From: Hyphomicrobiales bacterium
GTDB lineage: Bacteria; Pseudomonadota; Alphaproteobacteria; Rhizobiales; Beijerinckiaceae
Length of the DNA stretch: 64,000 bases
NCBI GenBank assembly: GCA_930633525.1
Contig: CAKNFP010000001.1
Span: forward strand, 2,086,001 to 2,150,000
Direction: 5' to 3'
How positions within the stretch are numbered: position 1 is the first letter of the stretch; each line of letters opens with the position of its first letter. This document shows, in pieces, positions 39,242 through 49,608 of this stretch. Both the position numbers and the translations under genes were made by a program. The notes below the pieces were generated by a model, which did no database searches, was not told the origin of the DNA, and saw only the letters and a program-made list of their open reading frames with translations.

Positions 39242-40519
39242 ATGGCGGACGGGCAGGACCTGTTCGGAAGAGACGAACCGTTCAGGGACCTCGTCTTCGC
39301 TGGGCAGGCCAAGCGCAACTATATCTTTATCGGCCGTCCCGTCGCCCTCGCCTTTGCCATGGCATTCGTGCTGGCGGTGGCCTGGGCGGCAGCGGCAACC
39401 TGGGCCTTCGCCTTCCGAGACGGGCTCCTCAGCAAGATGGTCTCCCGCCAGGCAGAGTTGCGCTACGAGTATGAGGACCGTCTACGGGACTTCCGCGGCC
39501 GGCTCGATGATGTCACCGACAAGCAGGTGATCGACCAGGACATCTATGACGAGCGCATCATGGATCTCCTCAAGCGCCAGGTTCAGCTTGAGGATCGACA
39601 GGCCATGATCGACTCCCTGATCCGGCAGGCCAATATGCCTGTCGGTGGTCCCATCGTCGCCGGCGACGCGGCGGGCGTCAGCGTCTTCACGCCTCCCAGC
39701 ACTCCGCCCACCAGCGGAGTAAGCATATCGAAACCGTCCCGCCCCTCGGTTCCGCCAGGCAACTTTGGCTCGCCACGCCTGCCGGCGCATTTCTCATCCG
39801 ATAAATACTCGCTCGGCGAGCGCATCCTGCGCGCCAAGCGTTTCGCCGACGTGATGGACAGGCGCCACCTGTCGACGCTCACCGGCCTCAGCCAGCATGC
39901 TCAGCGCAATTCCTCACTCCTGAAGGGCGTGATTGCCGAGATAGGGCTCGACCCTGATACGCTCATCGGTGCCGGTCAACGGTCGGCACAAGGCGGGCCG
40001 CTCGTGGGCCTGGACCAGGCGAAGACAGATCCGTTCACGCGTTTCGCCGTCACCGCTCAGATCGACCTGACCACGTTGTATAGGCTGCGCCGCACCGTCG
40101 ACAGCCTGCCCTTGCGGCGACCGGGCTTCGATTCCACGATCACAAGCGGCTTCGGTGTGCGCGCGGATCCTTTCACGCGCGGGCTCGCCCTCCATTCCGG
40201 CATCGACTTCGCGCAAGCGGACGGAACGCCCGTGTTTCCGACAGGCCTAGGACGGGTGACCGTCGCGGATTACACGGGTGGCTATGGCAAGATGGTGGAA
40301 GTGGACCACGGCAACGGCGTGGTGACGCGCTACGCCCATCTTTCCGAAATCGACGTGCGCCCGGGAACGCCTGTCACGATGGATACCCAGATCGGCAGGG
40401 TCGGCAGCACCGGACGTTCAACGGGCCCGCACCTGCATTACGAGACACGGATCGGCGGCGAGGCGATCAACCCCACTCGCTTCCTGCGCGCCGCAGATCT
40501 CCTGGCGGAAATTCATTAG
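39242..40519 (+). CDS. M23 family metallopeptidase, membrane-anchored
   Basis: A 425-residue envelope protein. One transmembrane helix (about residues 34-56) is followed by a coiled coil (about 65-120), a Pro-rich linker and a C-terminal LytM/M23 domain (about 300-415). The zinc ligands are visible as HSGIDF (His and Asp) and GPHLHYE (second His). The domain is close to DipM/EnvC-type peptidoglycan endopeptidases or amidase activators. An alternative ATG is at 39227. The upstream 100 bases are AT-rich, consistent with a promoter. Confidence 0.88.
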   Translation: MADGQDLFGRDEPFRDLVFAGQAKRNYIFIGRPVALAFAMAFVLAVAWAAAATWAFAFRDGLLSKMVSRQAELRYEYEDRLRDFRGRLDDVTDKQVIDQDIYDERIMDLLKRQVQLEDRQAMIDSLIRQANMPVGGPIVAGDAAGVSVFTPPSTPPTSGVSISKPSRPSVPPGNFGSPRLPAHFSSDKYSLGERILRAKRFADVMDRRHLSTLTGLSQHAQRNSSLLKGVIAEIGLDPDTLIGAGQRSAQGGPLVGLDQAKTDPFTRFAVTAQIDLTTLYRLRRTVDSLPLRRPGFDSTITSGFGVRADPFTRGLALHSGIDFAQADGTPVFPTGLGRVTVADYTGGYGKMVEVDHGNGVVTRYAHLSEIDVRPGTPVTMDTQIGRVGSTGRSTGPHLHYETRIGGEAINPTRFLRAADLLAEIH

Positions 40520-40533
40520 GAAGCCCCCGCCTT

Positions 40534-40560
40534 CCCTGCCCGATCGGTAACCGGACAGGG
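40534..40560. other. Hairpin between convergent M23 and prfB genes
   Basis: CCCTGCCCG and CGGACAGGG pair over nine bases with one mismatch. There is no T run on either strand, so it is at best a weak bidirectional stop. Confidence 0.3.
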
Positions 40561-40578
40561 ATTGAAGCAAAGGCGCGA

Positions 40579-41707
40579 TCAGTCGATATCCTCGACCTTG
40601 TCCGCAGAACCATAGATGCGCGCGGCGAGCGACGCCTCGATAAAGGGATCAAGCTCTCCATCGAGCACGTCATAAGGCGTGCCGGACGTCACCCCCGTAC
40701 GCAGATCCTTGACGAGCTGATAGGGCTGCAGCACGTAGGAACGGATCTGGTGTCCCCAGCCGATTTCGCTCTTTGAAGCGGCTTCGGCGGAGGCCGCCTC
40801 CTCCCGCTTCTTCAGTTCGAGTTCGTAGAGACGCGCGCGAAGCATGTTCCACGCGGTAGCGCGGTTCTTGTGCTGCGACCGTTCGTTCTGACAGGCCGCG
40901 ACAATCCCCGTGGGGATATGCGTGATACGCACCGCCGAATCAGTGGTGTTGACGTGCTGACCGCCGGCGCCGGACGAACGATAGGTATCGATCCGGCAGT
41001 CCGATTCCTTGATGTCGATCTCGATACGATCGTCGATCACCGGATAGACCCAGGCGGAGGCGAAGCTCGTATGACGCCGGGCGTTTGAGTCGAACGGCGA
41101 GATACGGACAAGCCGATGGACCCCCGACTCCGTCTTCAGCCAGCCATAGGCGTTGTTGCCCTTGACGAGCAACGTCGCCGACTTGATCCCGGCCTCTTCA
41201 CCGTCGGTTTCTTCGATGAGTTCGACCTTGTAACCCTTGCGCTCACCCCAGCGGGCATACATGCGCATGAGCATGCGCGCCCAGTCCTGACTCTCGGTGC
41301 CGCCGGCACCGGAGTGGATCTCGACATAGGTGTCGTTCTGGTCGGCCTCCCCCGAAAGCAGTGTCTCGACCTGCCGTCGGGCGGCGTCGGCCTGCAAAGC
41401 CTTTATGGCGGCCTCGCCCTCCGCGATGACGGTCGCGTCCTCTTCCATCTCCCCCAGCTCAATGAGGGTGATAGCGTCGTCCAGTTCGCGCTCGATGCGC
41501 ACTATGGACGACAGGCGATCTTCGAGCTCCGTGCGCTCGCGCATCATCTTTTGCGCGGATTCGCCGTCGTTCCAGAAATTCGGATCTTCCGAGAGAGCGT
41601 TCAGCTCTTCCAGGCGTTTTGTGGCAGCATCCCAGTCAAAGATGCCTCCTCAGCAGTCCCACGGACTGCTTGGTGGTTTCGACGAGAGCTTCGATCTCGG
41701 CTCGCAT
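40579..41707 (-). CDS. prfB: Peptide chain release factor 2, with programmed +1 frameshift
   Basis: RF2 (about 375 residues) releases peptides at UGA and UAA. The first 23 codons run from the ATG at 41707 to an in-frame TGA at 41636-41638. A +1 shift at CTT-TGA-C (41635-41641), stimulated by the SD-like AGGAGG at 41645-41650, joins the 352-residue main frame that begins [12 protein letters not shown]. The main frame carries the anticodon-like motif region and the GGQ motif ([17 protein letters not shown]). This is the autoregulatory arrangement of E. coli prfB; the coding sequence is continuous only after the shift. The gene is not broken. Confidence 0.93.
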
Positions 41708-41901
41708 GGCTACCAAATATCTCTGTGAATGATCAGTCGCACGAGCGACTCTGTGCTCATAAAGCATCGCGCCGCCGGCTGTAAACCGCGCCGAGCTGCG
41801 ATGCTGTGAAGGGATTATAGGAAGGCGACGGCGTCTCGTCGATCACGCCGCTGCCTCATCAAAGGCCCGGAGGGATTATCCAAGGGGGAGAGCGGCCACC
41901 G

Positions 41902-44346
41902 TCAATACAGCCCGCCGGTACCGGCACCGACACCGCCCCGCCCGGCACCGTCGACATTTACAGCGCCTGTCGCGCCGCCACCTGCCGCCATGGCAACACC
42001 ATCAGGAGGCGCCGTGCCCGGCTTGAAGGCTTCAAGAATCGTTCCCTTGCCGCTGCCGGAACTCCGCAGTCCCGAATGGGCGTCGACCTGAATGAGCTTG
42101 ATCCCGGGCGGAACGCGGAAGGGCGTCGCTGGCTTGTCCTTCAAGGCCATGTTCATGAAGTCGCGGAAAATCGGAGCCGCCAGGGCACCGGCAGAAACCC
42201 GCCCGCCAAGAGAGCGTGGCTTATCGTAGCCAAGGAAGACACCGACAGCGAGATCCGGCGAAAAGCCCACGAACCAGACGTCCTTGGCGTCATTGCTCGT
42301 GCCGGTCTTGCCGGCGAGCGGCTTCCCGACGCTCTTCACGACAGTGGCCGTGCCACGCTGGACGACGCCTTCGAGGATCGACACGATCTGGTAGGCCGTC
42401 AGCGGATCAAGCACCTGCTCACGCTTGTCCACCAAAGTCGGCTCGCGCTGGTCGGACCACGCGTCGGCATTGCAGTTCATGCATTGCCGCTCGTCGTGAC
42501 GATAGACCGTCTTGCCCCAGCGATCCTGAATGCGGTCGATCAAGGTCGGCTTGATGCGGCGGCCGCCGTTCACGAACATCGAATAGGCCGTGGTCATGCG
42601 CAGCACGGTCGTCTCACCAGCGCCGAGCGACATGGAGAGGAGCTGTGGCATGTCGTCATAGACACCGAAACGCTTGGCGTATTCGGAGACGAGGGGCATG
42701 CCGACATCGTGCGCCAGCCTGACGGTCATCAGGTTCTTCGACTGCTCGATGCCGTAGCGCAGCGTGCGCGGACCGGCGAATTTCCTGTTGTAGTTCTCCG
42801 GGCGCCACATGCCGAGGCCGGGCCCCTGGTCGAGTTCGAACGCTCCGTCGACGACGATGCTCGACGGCGTATAGCCGTTGTCGAGCGCGGTCGCATAGAC
42901 GAAGGGTTTGAAGGAGGAGCCGGGCTGGCGCCATGCCTGCGTCGCGCGGTTGAACTCGCTCTGGTCGAACGAGAAGCCGCCCACCATCGCAAAGACACGG
43001 CCGGTGTTGGGGTCCATCGCGACGAGAGAACCGCCGATCTCCGGGATCTGGCGCAGGCGGAACTGTGTGCCCTTGCCGTCGATCGGCTCGGCATAGATCA
43101 CGTCGCCTGGCTGCAGCGCGGCATTGACGCGGCCTTTGCGTGTCCAACGGATGCCGTCGAGGCCGATAGTTCCGGTCTCCCGCTCAGCATGCACCGCGCC
43201 TGATGGCTCACGGCGCGGCTGCAGGCCGATGGTCGCCTTCTGCGCGTCGGAGGAAAGAACCACGGCGAGCTGCCACGGCTTGACGTCTCCATAAGCCTTG
43301 ATCTGAGCGAGGGCCGCGCCCCATTCGCCCTGCGACAGATCGATCTTTTGTTGCGCTCCGCGCCAGCCATGGGATTCGTCATAGCGCACGAGACCGTCGA
43401 CAAGTGCCTTGCGCGCCATCACCTGCATGGTGGGGTCGAGGGTCGTGCGGACAGAAAGGCCGCCCTCGTAGAGTTCCTTCTCGCCGTAACGCTCGGCGAG
43501 CTCGCGACGGACCTCCTCGGTGAAGAAGCCTGCAACCGCCGAACTTTCCGGAAGCGAACGCGGCGACACACCGAGCGGAGCCGCCTTGGCCTTGTCGCCA
43601 TCCGCGCGCGAGACGTAACCGTTCTCGACCATACGGTCGATCACCCAGTTGCGACGCTCGATCGCTGCCTCACGTTGGCGGAAGGGATGATAATTCGTCG
43701 GAGCTTTGGGAAGCGCTGCGAGATAGGCGACCTCGGGCAAGGTCAGCTCGTTGACGGACTTCCCGAAATAGTTGAGGGCGGCGGCCGCCACGCCGTAGTT
43801 GCCGGGCCCGCCGCCTGCCGTACCGAGATAGATCTCGTTGAGATAGAGCTCGAGAATGCGATCCTTTGAATAGACCGACTCCATGCGCAGCGAGAGGATC
43901 AGTTCCTTGATCTTGCGCTCGTAGGTCTGCTCGTTGGTGAGCAGGAAGTTCTTGGCCACCTGCTGGGTGATCGTCGAGGCGCCCTGCTGGCGGCGGCCAC
44001 CGCTGCGCAAATTGTTGACCGCGGCGCGCGCCACGCCTTCCGGGTCGACGCCACCGTGCTTGTAGAAATTCTTGTCTTCAGCAGACAGGAATGCCGCGAC
44101 GACGAGCGGAGGGATGGCTTGCATCGGCAGGAACAGCCGCCGCTCGCGCGAGTACTCGGCCAGGATGGCGCCATCGCCCGCGTGGACGCGGGTCGTCACC
44201 ATGGGCTCATAATCCGCGAGCTGCGTGTAGTCCGGCAGATCCTGGGAATAGTGGTTGAAGACGTAGCCAACCACGCCAGCACCAATCAGGAACAGGATAG
44301 CGCCTGCCGTGAACGCAAAGCCGATAAAGCGCAGAATCAGTCGCAT
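41902..44346 (-). CDS. mrcA: Penicillin-binding protein 1A (bifunctional glycosyltransferase/transpeptidase)
   Basis: An 814-residue class A PBP that polymerises and cross-links peptidoglycan. A transmembrane helix (about 6-28) is followed by the GT51 domain, with catalytic Glu in SAEDKNFYKHGG near 92 and QGASTITQQVAKNF near 125. An OB-like insert comes next, then the transpeptidase domain with SSFKPF (nucleophile Ser) near 460 and KTGTSNDAKD near 665. The C-terminus is a Gly/Ala-rich tail. ATG 44346 is chosen; ATG 44379 would add 11 residues. amiC-type amidase lies upstream on the same strand. Confidence 0.94.
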   Translation of the reverse strand: MRLILRFIGFAFTAGAILFLIGAGVVGYVFNHYSQDLPDYTQLADYEPMVTTRVHAGDGAILAEYSRERRLFLPMQAIPPLVVAAFLSAEDKNFYKHGGVDPEGVARAAVNNLRSGGRRQQGASTITQQVAKNFLLTNEQTYERKIKELILSLRMESVYSKDRILELYLNEIYLGTAGGGPGNYGVAAAALNYFGKSVNELTLPEVAYLAALPKAPTNYHPFRQREAAIERRNWVIDRMVENGYVSRADGDKAKAAPLGVSPRSLPESSAVAGFFTEEVRRELAERYGEKELYEGGLSVRTTLDPTMQVMARKALVDGLVRYDESHGWRGAQQKIDLSQGEWGAALAQIKAYGDVKPWQLAVVLSSDAQKATIGLQPRREPSGAVHAERETGTIGLDGIRWTRKGRVNAALQPGDVIYAEPIDGKGTQFRLRQIPEIGGSLVAMDPNTGRVFAMVGGFSFDQSEFNRATQAWRQPGSSFKPFVYATALDNGYTPSSIVVDGAFELDQGPGLGMWRPENYNRKFAGPRTLRYGIEQSKNLMTVRLAHDVGMPLVSEYAKRFGVYDDMPQLLSMSLGAGETTVLRMTTAYSMFVNGGRRIKPTLIDRIQDRWGKTVYRHDERQCMNCNADAWSDQREPTLVDKREQVLDPLTAYQIVSILEGVVQRGTATVVKSVGKPLAGKTGTSNDAKDVWFVGFSPDLAVGVFLGYDKPRSLGGRVSAGALAAPIFRDFMNMALKDKPATPFRVPPGIKLIQVDAHSGLRSSGSGKGTILEAFKPGTAPPDGVAMAAGGGATGAVNVDGAGRGGVGAGTGGLY

Positions 44347-44505
44347 ACAATTGGTCCAAAGCCGACGCCGGGAGGGCATGAAAACGAGCCCCTCCCAACA
44401 CCCTGTCGATCGGTCATCCCGCCAGCCCCTAAACGATTACTTCTACCATAAGGTGAGGCAACAGTGCCAGCGCAGCCCGTGTGTACCCAGGTACATCACC
44501 GACAA

Positions 44506-45813
44506 CTATGGAGAAAAGGCGACACCGCCCGCTTTTTCGGTGGGCGAACGCTGAGAAAAATAACGGCTGATGGCCTCGTTCAGAGCGTTGGCGGCATTCT
44601 TCTGCCACTCATCCGAAACAAGAAGAGCCGCGTCCTTAGCGCTTGAGAGATAACCAAGTTCCACCAGGACTGACGGCACATCCGGGGCCTTGAGAACACG
44701 AAACCCTGCGGACCGATGCGGGTTCTTGTTCAGAAGAACCGTGCCTTTGAAACTGTCGATCACATTTCCGGCAAAAGAGCTTGAGAAGGTGCGCGTTTCC
44801 CGCTTCGTGAGATCGGCGAGAATCCCGACGATCTCATCGGGATCTTCCGCCGCCTCGACGCCAGCGATTTGGTCGGCCAGGTTTTCCTTGTCGGCGAGGC
44901 GTGCCGACTCGAGGTCGGTGGCGAGATCGGAGCCGGTGTAGATCGTTGCGCCACGCACCCCTCCACCGGCTCCCAATGTGTCAGCGTGGATCGAGATGAA
45001 AAGATCGGCACCGGCCTGCCGCGCCACACGCGTGCGAGCGCCGAGCGCGATGAAGGTATCCGTCGTGCGCGTCATCATCACCCGATAGCGACCGCTCGCT
45101 TCGAGCATGTCCCGCAGACGCTGGGCGAAGGCGAAGACGACATCCTTTTCCAGGACACCATCGCCGGTCTGGGCGCCGGGATCGATACCGCCATGGCCAG
45201 GATCGATCACCACCAGTGGCAGCGCTTCGTTCTTGGGACCGTGGGTTACCGTTTTCGGCGTATCCGGCTGCTGACCCGGCAGGCCATCGCCGGAATCGAC
45301 CATCGGCCGAAGCGCGGCCTTGCGATAAGCGGCGCGCGTTGCCTTGTTCAGCTCAATAACGAGTTCCGCCCCGGTCTCTGTCCGGACGGTTTCGACGCGA
45401 CCGACCAGAGCCGGCTCGCGCAGATCGATGACGACGCGCGAGCGCTCAGGCGCGAACAGGCCGAATCGGAACGACCCGATGAAATGCCCCTTGCCGGAGG
45501 GCGGGCGTCCGGCATTCTTGGGTAACTGGAAATTGACCTCCGGCAAGTCGATGATGACCCTGTCCGGTCGCTCCAGAAGGAAGGCCTTAGCCTCCACGGC
45601 TGCGGTGAGCGTGAAAGTCAGTCGCGCGGAATCCTTGCGCGCATCAATCGCGACCGTCGTGGCCCTGATCATGTTGGCCTGACGGGCGGCCGCATCCGCG
45701 GACCGTCCGTCGGTTGCCCCTGCGCCTGCAGGAAAGCCCCACAATGGCAGCAGCAGCACCCCGGCCACGGCAAAACGCACGAGGCGTCTCTGGATTTCAG
45801 TCGTCGTGTACAC
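44506..45813 (-). CDS. N-acetylmuramoyl-L-alanine amidase with AMIN domain (AmiC-like)
   Basis: A 435-residue periplasmic zinc amidase that cuts peptide side chains from glycan strands during cell separation. A signal peptide (VRFAVAGVLLLPLWGFPAGAGA, ends near residue 33) is followed by an AMIN septal-targeting domain (about 48-140) and an Amidase_3 domain (about 195-425). Zinc ligands: His in IDPGHGG near 202, His in SIHAD near 272, and the catalytic Glu in VELGYLS near 395. Start is GTG 45813. Its position before PBP1A on the same strand suggests a small envelope cluster. Confidence 0.92.
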   Translation of the reverse strand: MYTTTEIQRRLVRFAVAGVLLLPLWGFPAGAGATDGRSADAAARQANMIRATTVAIDARKDSARLTFTLTAAVEAKAFLLERPDRVIIDLPEVNFQLPKNAGRPPSGKGHFIGSFRFGLFAPERSRVVIDLREPALVGRVETVRTETGAELVIELNKATRAAYRKAALRPMVDSGDGLPGQQPDTPKTVTHGPKNEALPLVVIDPGHGGIDPGAQTGDGVLEKDVVFAFAQRLRDMLEASGRYRVMMTRTTDTFIALGARTRVARQAGADLFISIHADTLGAGGGVRGATIYTGSDLATDLESARLADKENLADQIAGVEAAEDPDEIVGILADLTKRETRTFSSSFAGNVIDSFKGTVLLNKNPHRSAGFRVLKAPDVPSVLVELGYLSSAKDAALLVSDEWQKNAANALNEAISRYFSQRSPTEKAGGVAFSP

Positions 45814-46576
45814 AAGGCATCCGTATCATTCACGCTCCATCACCCGCGCCGGCCTCGATCGATCCCCCTTGATCTTTTCCGTTGGCTGACGCACGCGAAG
45901 CTTCTGATCCGCCCCACTATGTAAGGCATACGTCACTGATGGTTAATCAATCATTCAGGCTCCTTGACGGTTTGGAAACAGCGTTGCGCGCATATCACCT
46001 TGTGGATGACGCTTGCCAAAGGCGGCTATGCATCTGTAATGAAATCATGTCTCCGTTCCGGTGTACGCGCGGCGCCTTGTAAGAATCGGCGCGGCGCCTG
46101 CCAGACGAGCAAGGCGGCTGGGCCCATCACTGCCCGCGCCTGCCAGTCGGGTACCTCGGTACGGAATTGAAATAATGGCTGCGGTGGATCCGTGGCCTCT
46201 CGCGGAAACCGACTACGGCGTTCGCGGGTTTGATGAGTTAAAGGCTTGGAGGATATGGGCAGCTCACCGGATCGGGCACGCCTCGCAACAACGCTGGCCG
46301 TCACAGACACGGCGGCGGAGTTTGCGCACCCGTCCGTGTTTTCCGCCCGTCGTCCTCGCCCAGCCCGTTGTGTATTCCCTATTTCACTTCCATCTGGCGC
46401 CGGCCTCCCCCGGCGCGTCAGCGTGCTTTCGCGTGTCCCCGCCTCCCCGGCGGGTTGGACTGGCAGATTGTTCCGGATTGACAGGCCGTCGCTCGACAGC
46501 GGCGCCATGGCCTTCAGCATCAAGACGTCCAGGCCCATGACTCTCCGCGCGACGGCCGCCCATACGAGAGTTAACA
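45814..46576. other. Long region before rne: divergent promoters and probable rne leader
   Basis: About 760 bases without a supported gene. Several GC-rich inverted repeats (for example CGCCGG/CCGGCG near 46398-46413) lie in the second half, suggesting a long structured 5' leader for RNase E, which in other bacteria is autoregulated through its leader. This is inferred, not shown. Confidence 0.4.
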
Positions 46577-49480
46577 ATGGCCAACAAAATGCTTATCGAT
46601 GCGGCCCACCCGGAAGAGACCCGGGTGGTCGTGGTTCGCGGAAACAAGGTTGAAGAGTTCGATTTCGAGTCGGCCAACCGTCGACAACTGCGTGGCAATA
46701 TCTATCTCGCCAAGGTCACGCGTGTGGAGCCTTCTCTGCAGGCGGCCTTCATCGAGTATGGCGGCAATCGACACGGCTTCCTGGCCTTCAGCGAAATCCA
46801 CCCCGACTACTACCAGATTCCGGTTGCTGACCGGCAGGCGCTGATCGAGGAAGAAGCGCAGGCCGAGCGGGACGCCGAGCGGGACGAGGAGAGAGCCGCC
46901 AGCCGCCGCAGCTCGCGTGGGCGCGAGCGTCGCCGCAACGACGACGACTCCGTGAGCGGTGCGGCGACTGCGGCTGCGGACAGCAGCGGGGAAGCGACCA
47001 CCGGTGATGACGAGGCCGTGCCGTCCGCCACTTCGGGTGTCGAAGCCGCGGCGGACGACAGCCGGCAGGACGGTGATCACGCAGTTTCCGAGGCCGGGGC
47101 TGAAACCTCCGAAGCCGCCTCCGATGATGACGGCGACAGCGACGGTGACGATGCCACCCATGAGGATGACGTCGTCGAGCAGGTCGGCGGATCGGCCGAT
47201 GCCTCCGAGGAGCTGCCCGACCGCCGCCAGCGCCCCCTGCGTCGCCAGTACAAGATCCAGGAGGTGATCAAGCGCCGTCAGGTGCTGCTGGTTCAGGTCG
47301 TGAAGGAAGAGCGCGGCAACAAGGGCGCTGCGCTGACCACCTATCTGTCGCTCGCCGGCCGCTATTCCGTGCTGATGCCCAATACCGCCCGCGGCGGTGG
47401 CATTTCGCGCAAGATCACCAACGCGGCCGATCGCAAGCGCCTGAAGGAAATGGCCCAGGAACTGGAGGTTCCGGATGGGATGGGGATCATCCTGCGCACG
47501 GCCGGCGCCCTGCGCACCAAGGCCGAGATCAAGCGCGACTTCGAGTATCTGCTGCGCCTCTGGGAGAGCGTGCGCGAACTGACGCTGAAGTCGAGCGCGC
47601 CCGCCTTGGTCTATGAGGAAGGCTCGCTGATCAAGCGCGCCATCCGTGACCTCTACAACAAGGACATCGACGAAGTTCACGTGTCCGGTGAGGAGGGCTA
47701 TCGCGAGGCCAAGGACTTCATGCGCATGCTCATGCCGAGCCATTCGAAGGCGGTCCAGCCTTATCGCGACAACCTTCCGATCTTCGTGCGCAATGGTGTC
47801 GAGTCCCAGCTCGATGCGATGTTCTCGAACCAGGTGACGCTCAAGTCCGGCGGCTACATCGTCATCAATCCGACCGAAGCGCTCGTCTCGATCGACGTGA
47901 ACTCCGGGCGTTCGACGCGCGAGCACAATATCGAGGACACCGCGCTCAAGACCAATCTTGAGGCGGCCGAGGAGATTTCCCGGCAGCTGCGCCTGCGTGA
48001 CCTTGCGGGGCTCATCGTCATCGACTTCATCGACATGGAGGAAAAGCGCAACAATCGCGCGGTCGAGAAGAAGCTGAAGGATTGCCTCAAGGACGACCGC
48101 GCTCGCATTCAGGTCGGCCGCATTTCGGCCTTCGGCCTCATGGAAATGTCACGCCAGCGCATCCGCACGGGCGTGCTGGAGAGTTCGTCCGTCCCCTGCC
48201 CGCATTGCGCGGGCTCCGGCTTCGTGCGTGCGACACCCTCCATCGCTCTCCATATCCTGCGCTCCGTCGAGGAGACGTTGCTGAAGAGCGCCACGCATAA
48301 CGTCACCATCAAGACGCCCGCGACGGTCGCACTCTACATCCTCAATCAGAAGCGCGGCCATCTGCGTGATCTGGAAATGCGCTTCGGCGTGACGATCACC
48401 GTCGTCGCGGACGAGAGCTTCGTCGGCGCGACGCATTTTGCGCTGGAGCGGGGCGAACTCGCAGTCAAGCCGGAACCCTCCATGTTGCCGGCCCGCGTGC
48501 AGGTCGACACCATCATCCCCGAGGAGGAGGAGGAGGACGAGCCCGTCTCCGAGGATGAGAGCGACGAGGAAGCCTCCGAGGACGAGGACAAGCCGGTCGA
48601 AGCTGCGCAAGACGGTTCAGCTGCCGGACGCCATCCCGATGGCCAGCGGCGCGAGGCTGAAGGCGGCAACGGCGATGAAGCTGGTCGCCGGCGGCGCCGG
48701 CGGCGCCGGCGGCGTGGTGGTCGCGGCGGTGACAATCGCGGCGAGCCCGCAGCCAACGGTTTCCACGCCGAAACAGCCGAGCACGATTCATCCCCGGATG
48801 ATTCCGACGCCGAGAACGATTCCGACGCGATCGCCGCCGAGGACGTTCAGGGCGAGATGCCGGCTGTCGCGGCAACCGTCGAAGCCGCACCAGCCGACGA
48901 GGACGGCGTGGCTCACACGGCCGAATCCGTAGCAGATACCGTTTCGGAGGGATCCGATGTCTCGGCTGGCGAAGAACCGGCCGTGAGCGCTGAGGCTCCG
49001 GCTTCAGAGGCTGCGGCCAAGCCGAAGCGTCGCCGCTCCACCAAGGCCGCGAAGGCCAAGGCCGAGGCGACGGCTGCTCCGGCCGAGATCGCAGCGGATG
49101 AGGCAAAGCCTGCGGTTGAGGCCGAGAGCGCGCCGAAGGCCAAGCCTCGCCGCCGCAAGGCCGCGGCGACAAAGGAAGCCGCCGTCGCGAAGGAAGAAGT
49201 CGCGCCTGTCCAGGAGGCAGCTCCTGACGAAGCGGTTGCTTCGGATACCGCCGCTGGCGAGAAGGACGCGGCCCCCGCGAAGAAGAAGTCCACCCGCGCG
49301 CCGCGCAAGCCCGCGGCTACCCCTCGGGCAAAAACGTCAAAGGCCAAGGCTGAGGTGAGCGCTGACGCTCCGGCTGACGCGTCCGCGGCGGAGACGGAGC
49401 CGGCATCCGGGCCGGCCCAAAATCGGCCCAAGCGCACAGGCTGGTGGTCGCGTGCGAAAGCAACCATCACGGGCAGTTAG
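46577..49480 (+). CDS. rne: Ribonuclease E
   Basis: A 967-residue endonuclease that starts mRNA decay and matures rRNA and tRNA. The S1 domain (from residue 35) is interrupted at about 95-215 by an acidic, Asp/Ser/Ala-rich insert, then resumes (QYKIQEVIKRRQVLLVQVVKEERGNKGAALT). Catalytic Asp residues lie in SIDVNSG near 437 and VIDFIDM near 481, and the zinc link is CPHC near 540. The C-terminal 330 residues are a disordered scaffold with an Arg10 tract, then Ala/Lys/Glu repeats, typical of degradosome assembly. ATG 46577 follows GAGAG. Confidence 0.95.
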   Translation: MANKMLIDAAHPEETRVVVVRGNKVEEFDFESANRRQLRGNIYLAKVTRVEPSLQAAFIEYGGNRHGFLAFSEIHPDYYQIPVADRQALIEEEAQAERDAERDEERAASRRSSRGRERRRNDDDSVSGAATAAADSSGEATTGDDEAVPSATSGVEAAADDSRQDGDHAVSEAGAETSEAASDDDGDSDGDDATHEDDVVEQVGGSADASEELPDRRQRPLRRQYKIQEVIKRRQVLLVQVVKEERGNKGAALTTYLSLAGRYSVLMPNTARGGGISRKITNAADRKRLKEMAQELEVPDGMGIILRTAGALRTKAEIKRDFEYLLRLWESVRELTLKSSAPALVYEEGSLIKRAIRDLYNKDIDEVHVSGEEGYREAKDFMRMLMPSHSKAVQPYRDNLPIFVRNGVESQLDAMFSNQVTLKSGGYIVINPTEALVSIDVNSGRSTREHNIEDTALKTNLEAAEEISRQLRLRDLAGLIVIDFIDMEEKRNNRAVEKKLKDCLKDDRARIQVGRISAFGLMEMSRQRIRTGVLESSSVPCPHCAGSGFVRATPSIALHILRSVEETLLKSATHNVTIKTPATVALYILNQKRGHLRDLEMRFGVTITVVADESFVGATHFALERGELAVKPEPSMLPARVQVDTIIPEEEEEDEPVSEDESDEEASEDEDKPVEAAQDGSAAGRHPDGQRREAEGGNGDEAGRRRRRRRRRRGGRGGDNRGEPAANGFHAETAEHDSSPDDSDAENDSDAIAAEDVQGEMPAVAATVEAAPADEDGVAHTAESVADTVSEGSDVSAGEEPAVSAEAPASEAAAKPKRRRSTKAAKAKAEATAAPAEIAADEAKPAVEAESAPKAKPRRRKAAATKEAAVAKEEVAPVQEAAPDEAVASDTAAGEKDAAPAKKKSTRAPRKPAATPRAKTSKAKAEVSADAPADASAAETEPASGPAQNRPKRTGWWSRAKATITGS
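48687..48713 (+). repeat. Three perfect 9-bp tandem repeats inside rne
   Basis: The unit GCCGGCGGC is repeated three times in frame and encodes much of the poly-arginine stretch of the RNase E scaffold. It is a simple-sequence tract prone to length change in multiples of three codons. Confidence 0.8.
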
Positions 49481-49551
49481 TCTGCTCCAGCCGGGGGCGT
49501 TCTCTTCGGAGCAATGCGGGGAACAACCTCCGGATCTGGGCACCAAGATGT

Positions 49552-49582
49552 AAAAAGGGGCGGTTGAACCGCCCCTTTTTTT
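49552..49582. terminator. Bidirectional terminator between rne and the efflux pump gene
   Basis: AAAAAGGGGCGG and CCGCCCCTTTTTTT form a stem with a 5-base loop, flanked by As on the left and Ts on the right. It can stop rne (plus) and the convergent MFS gene (minus). Confidence 0.92.
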
Positions 49583-49608
49583 ATGTCCGGGCGAGAGGCT
49601 TTCAGCTT

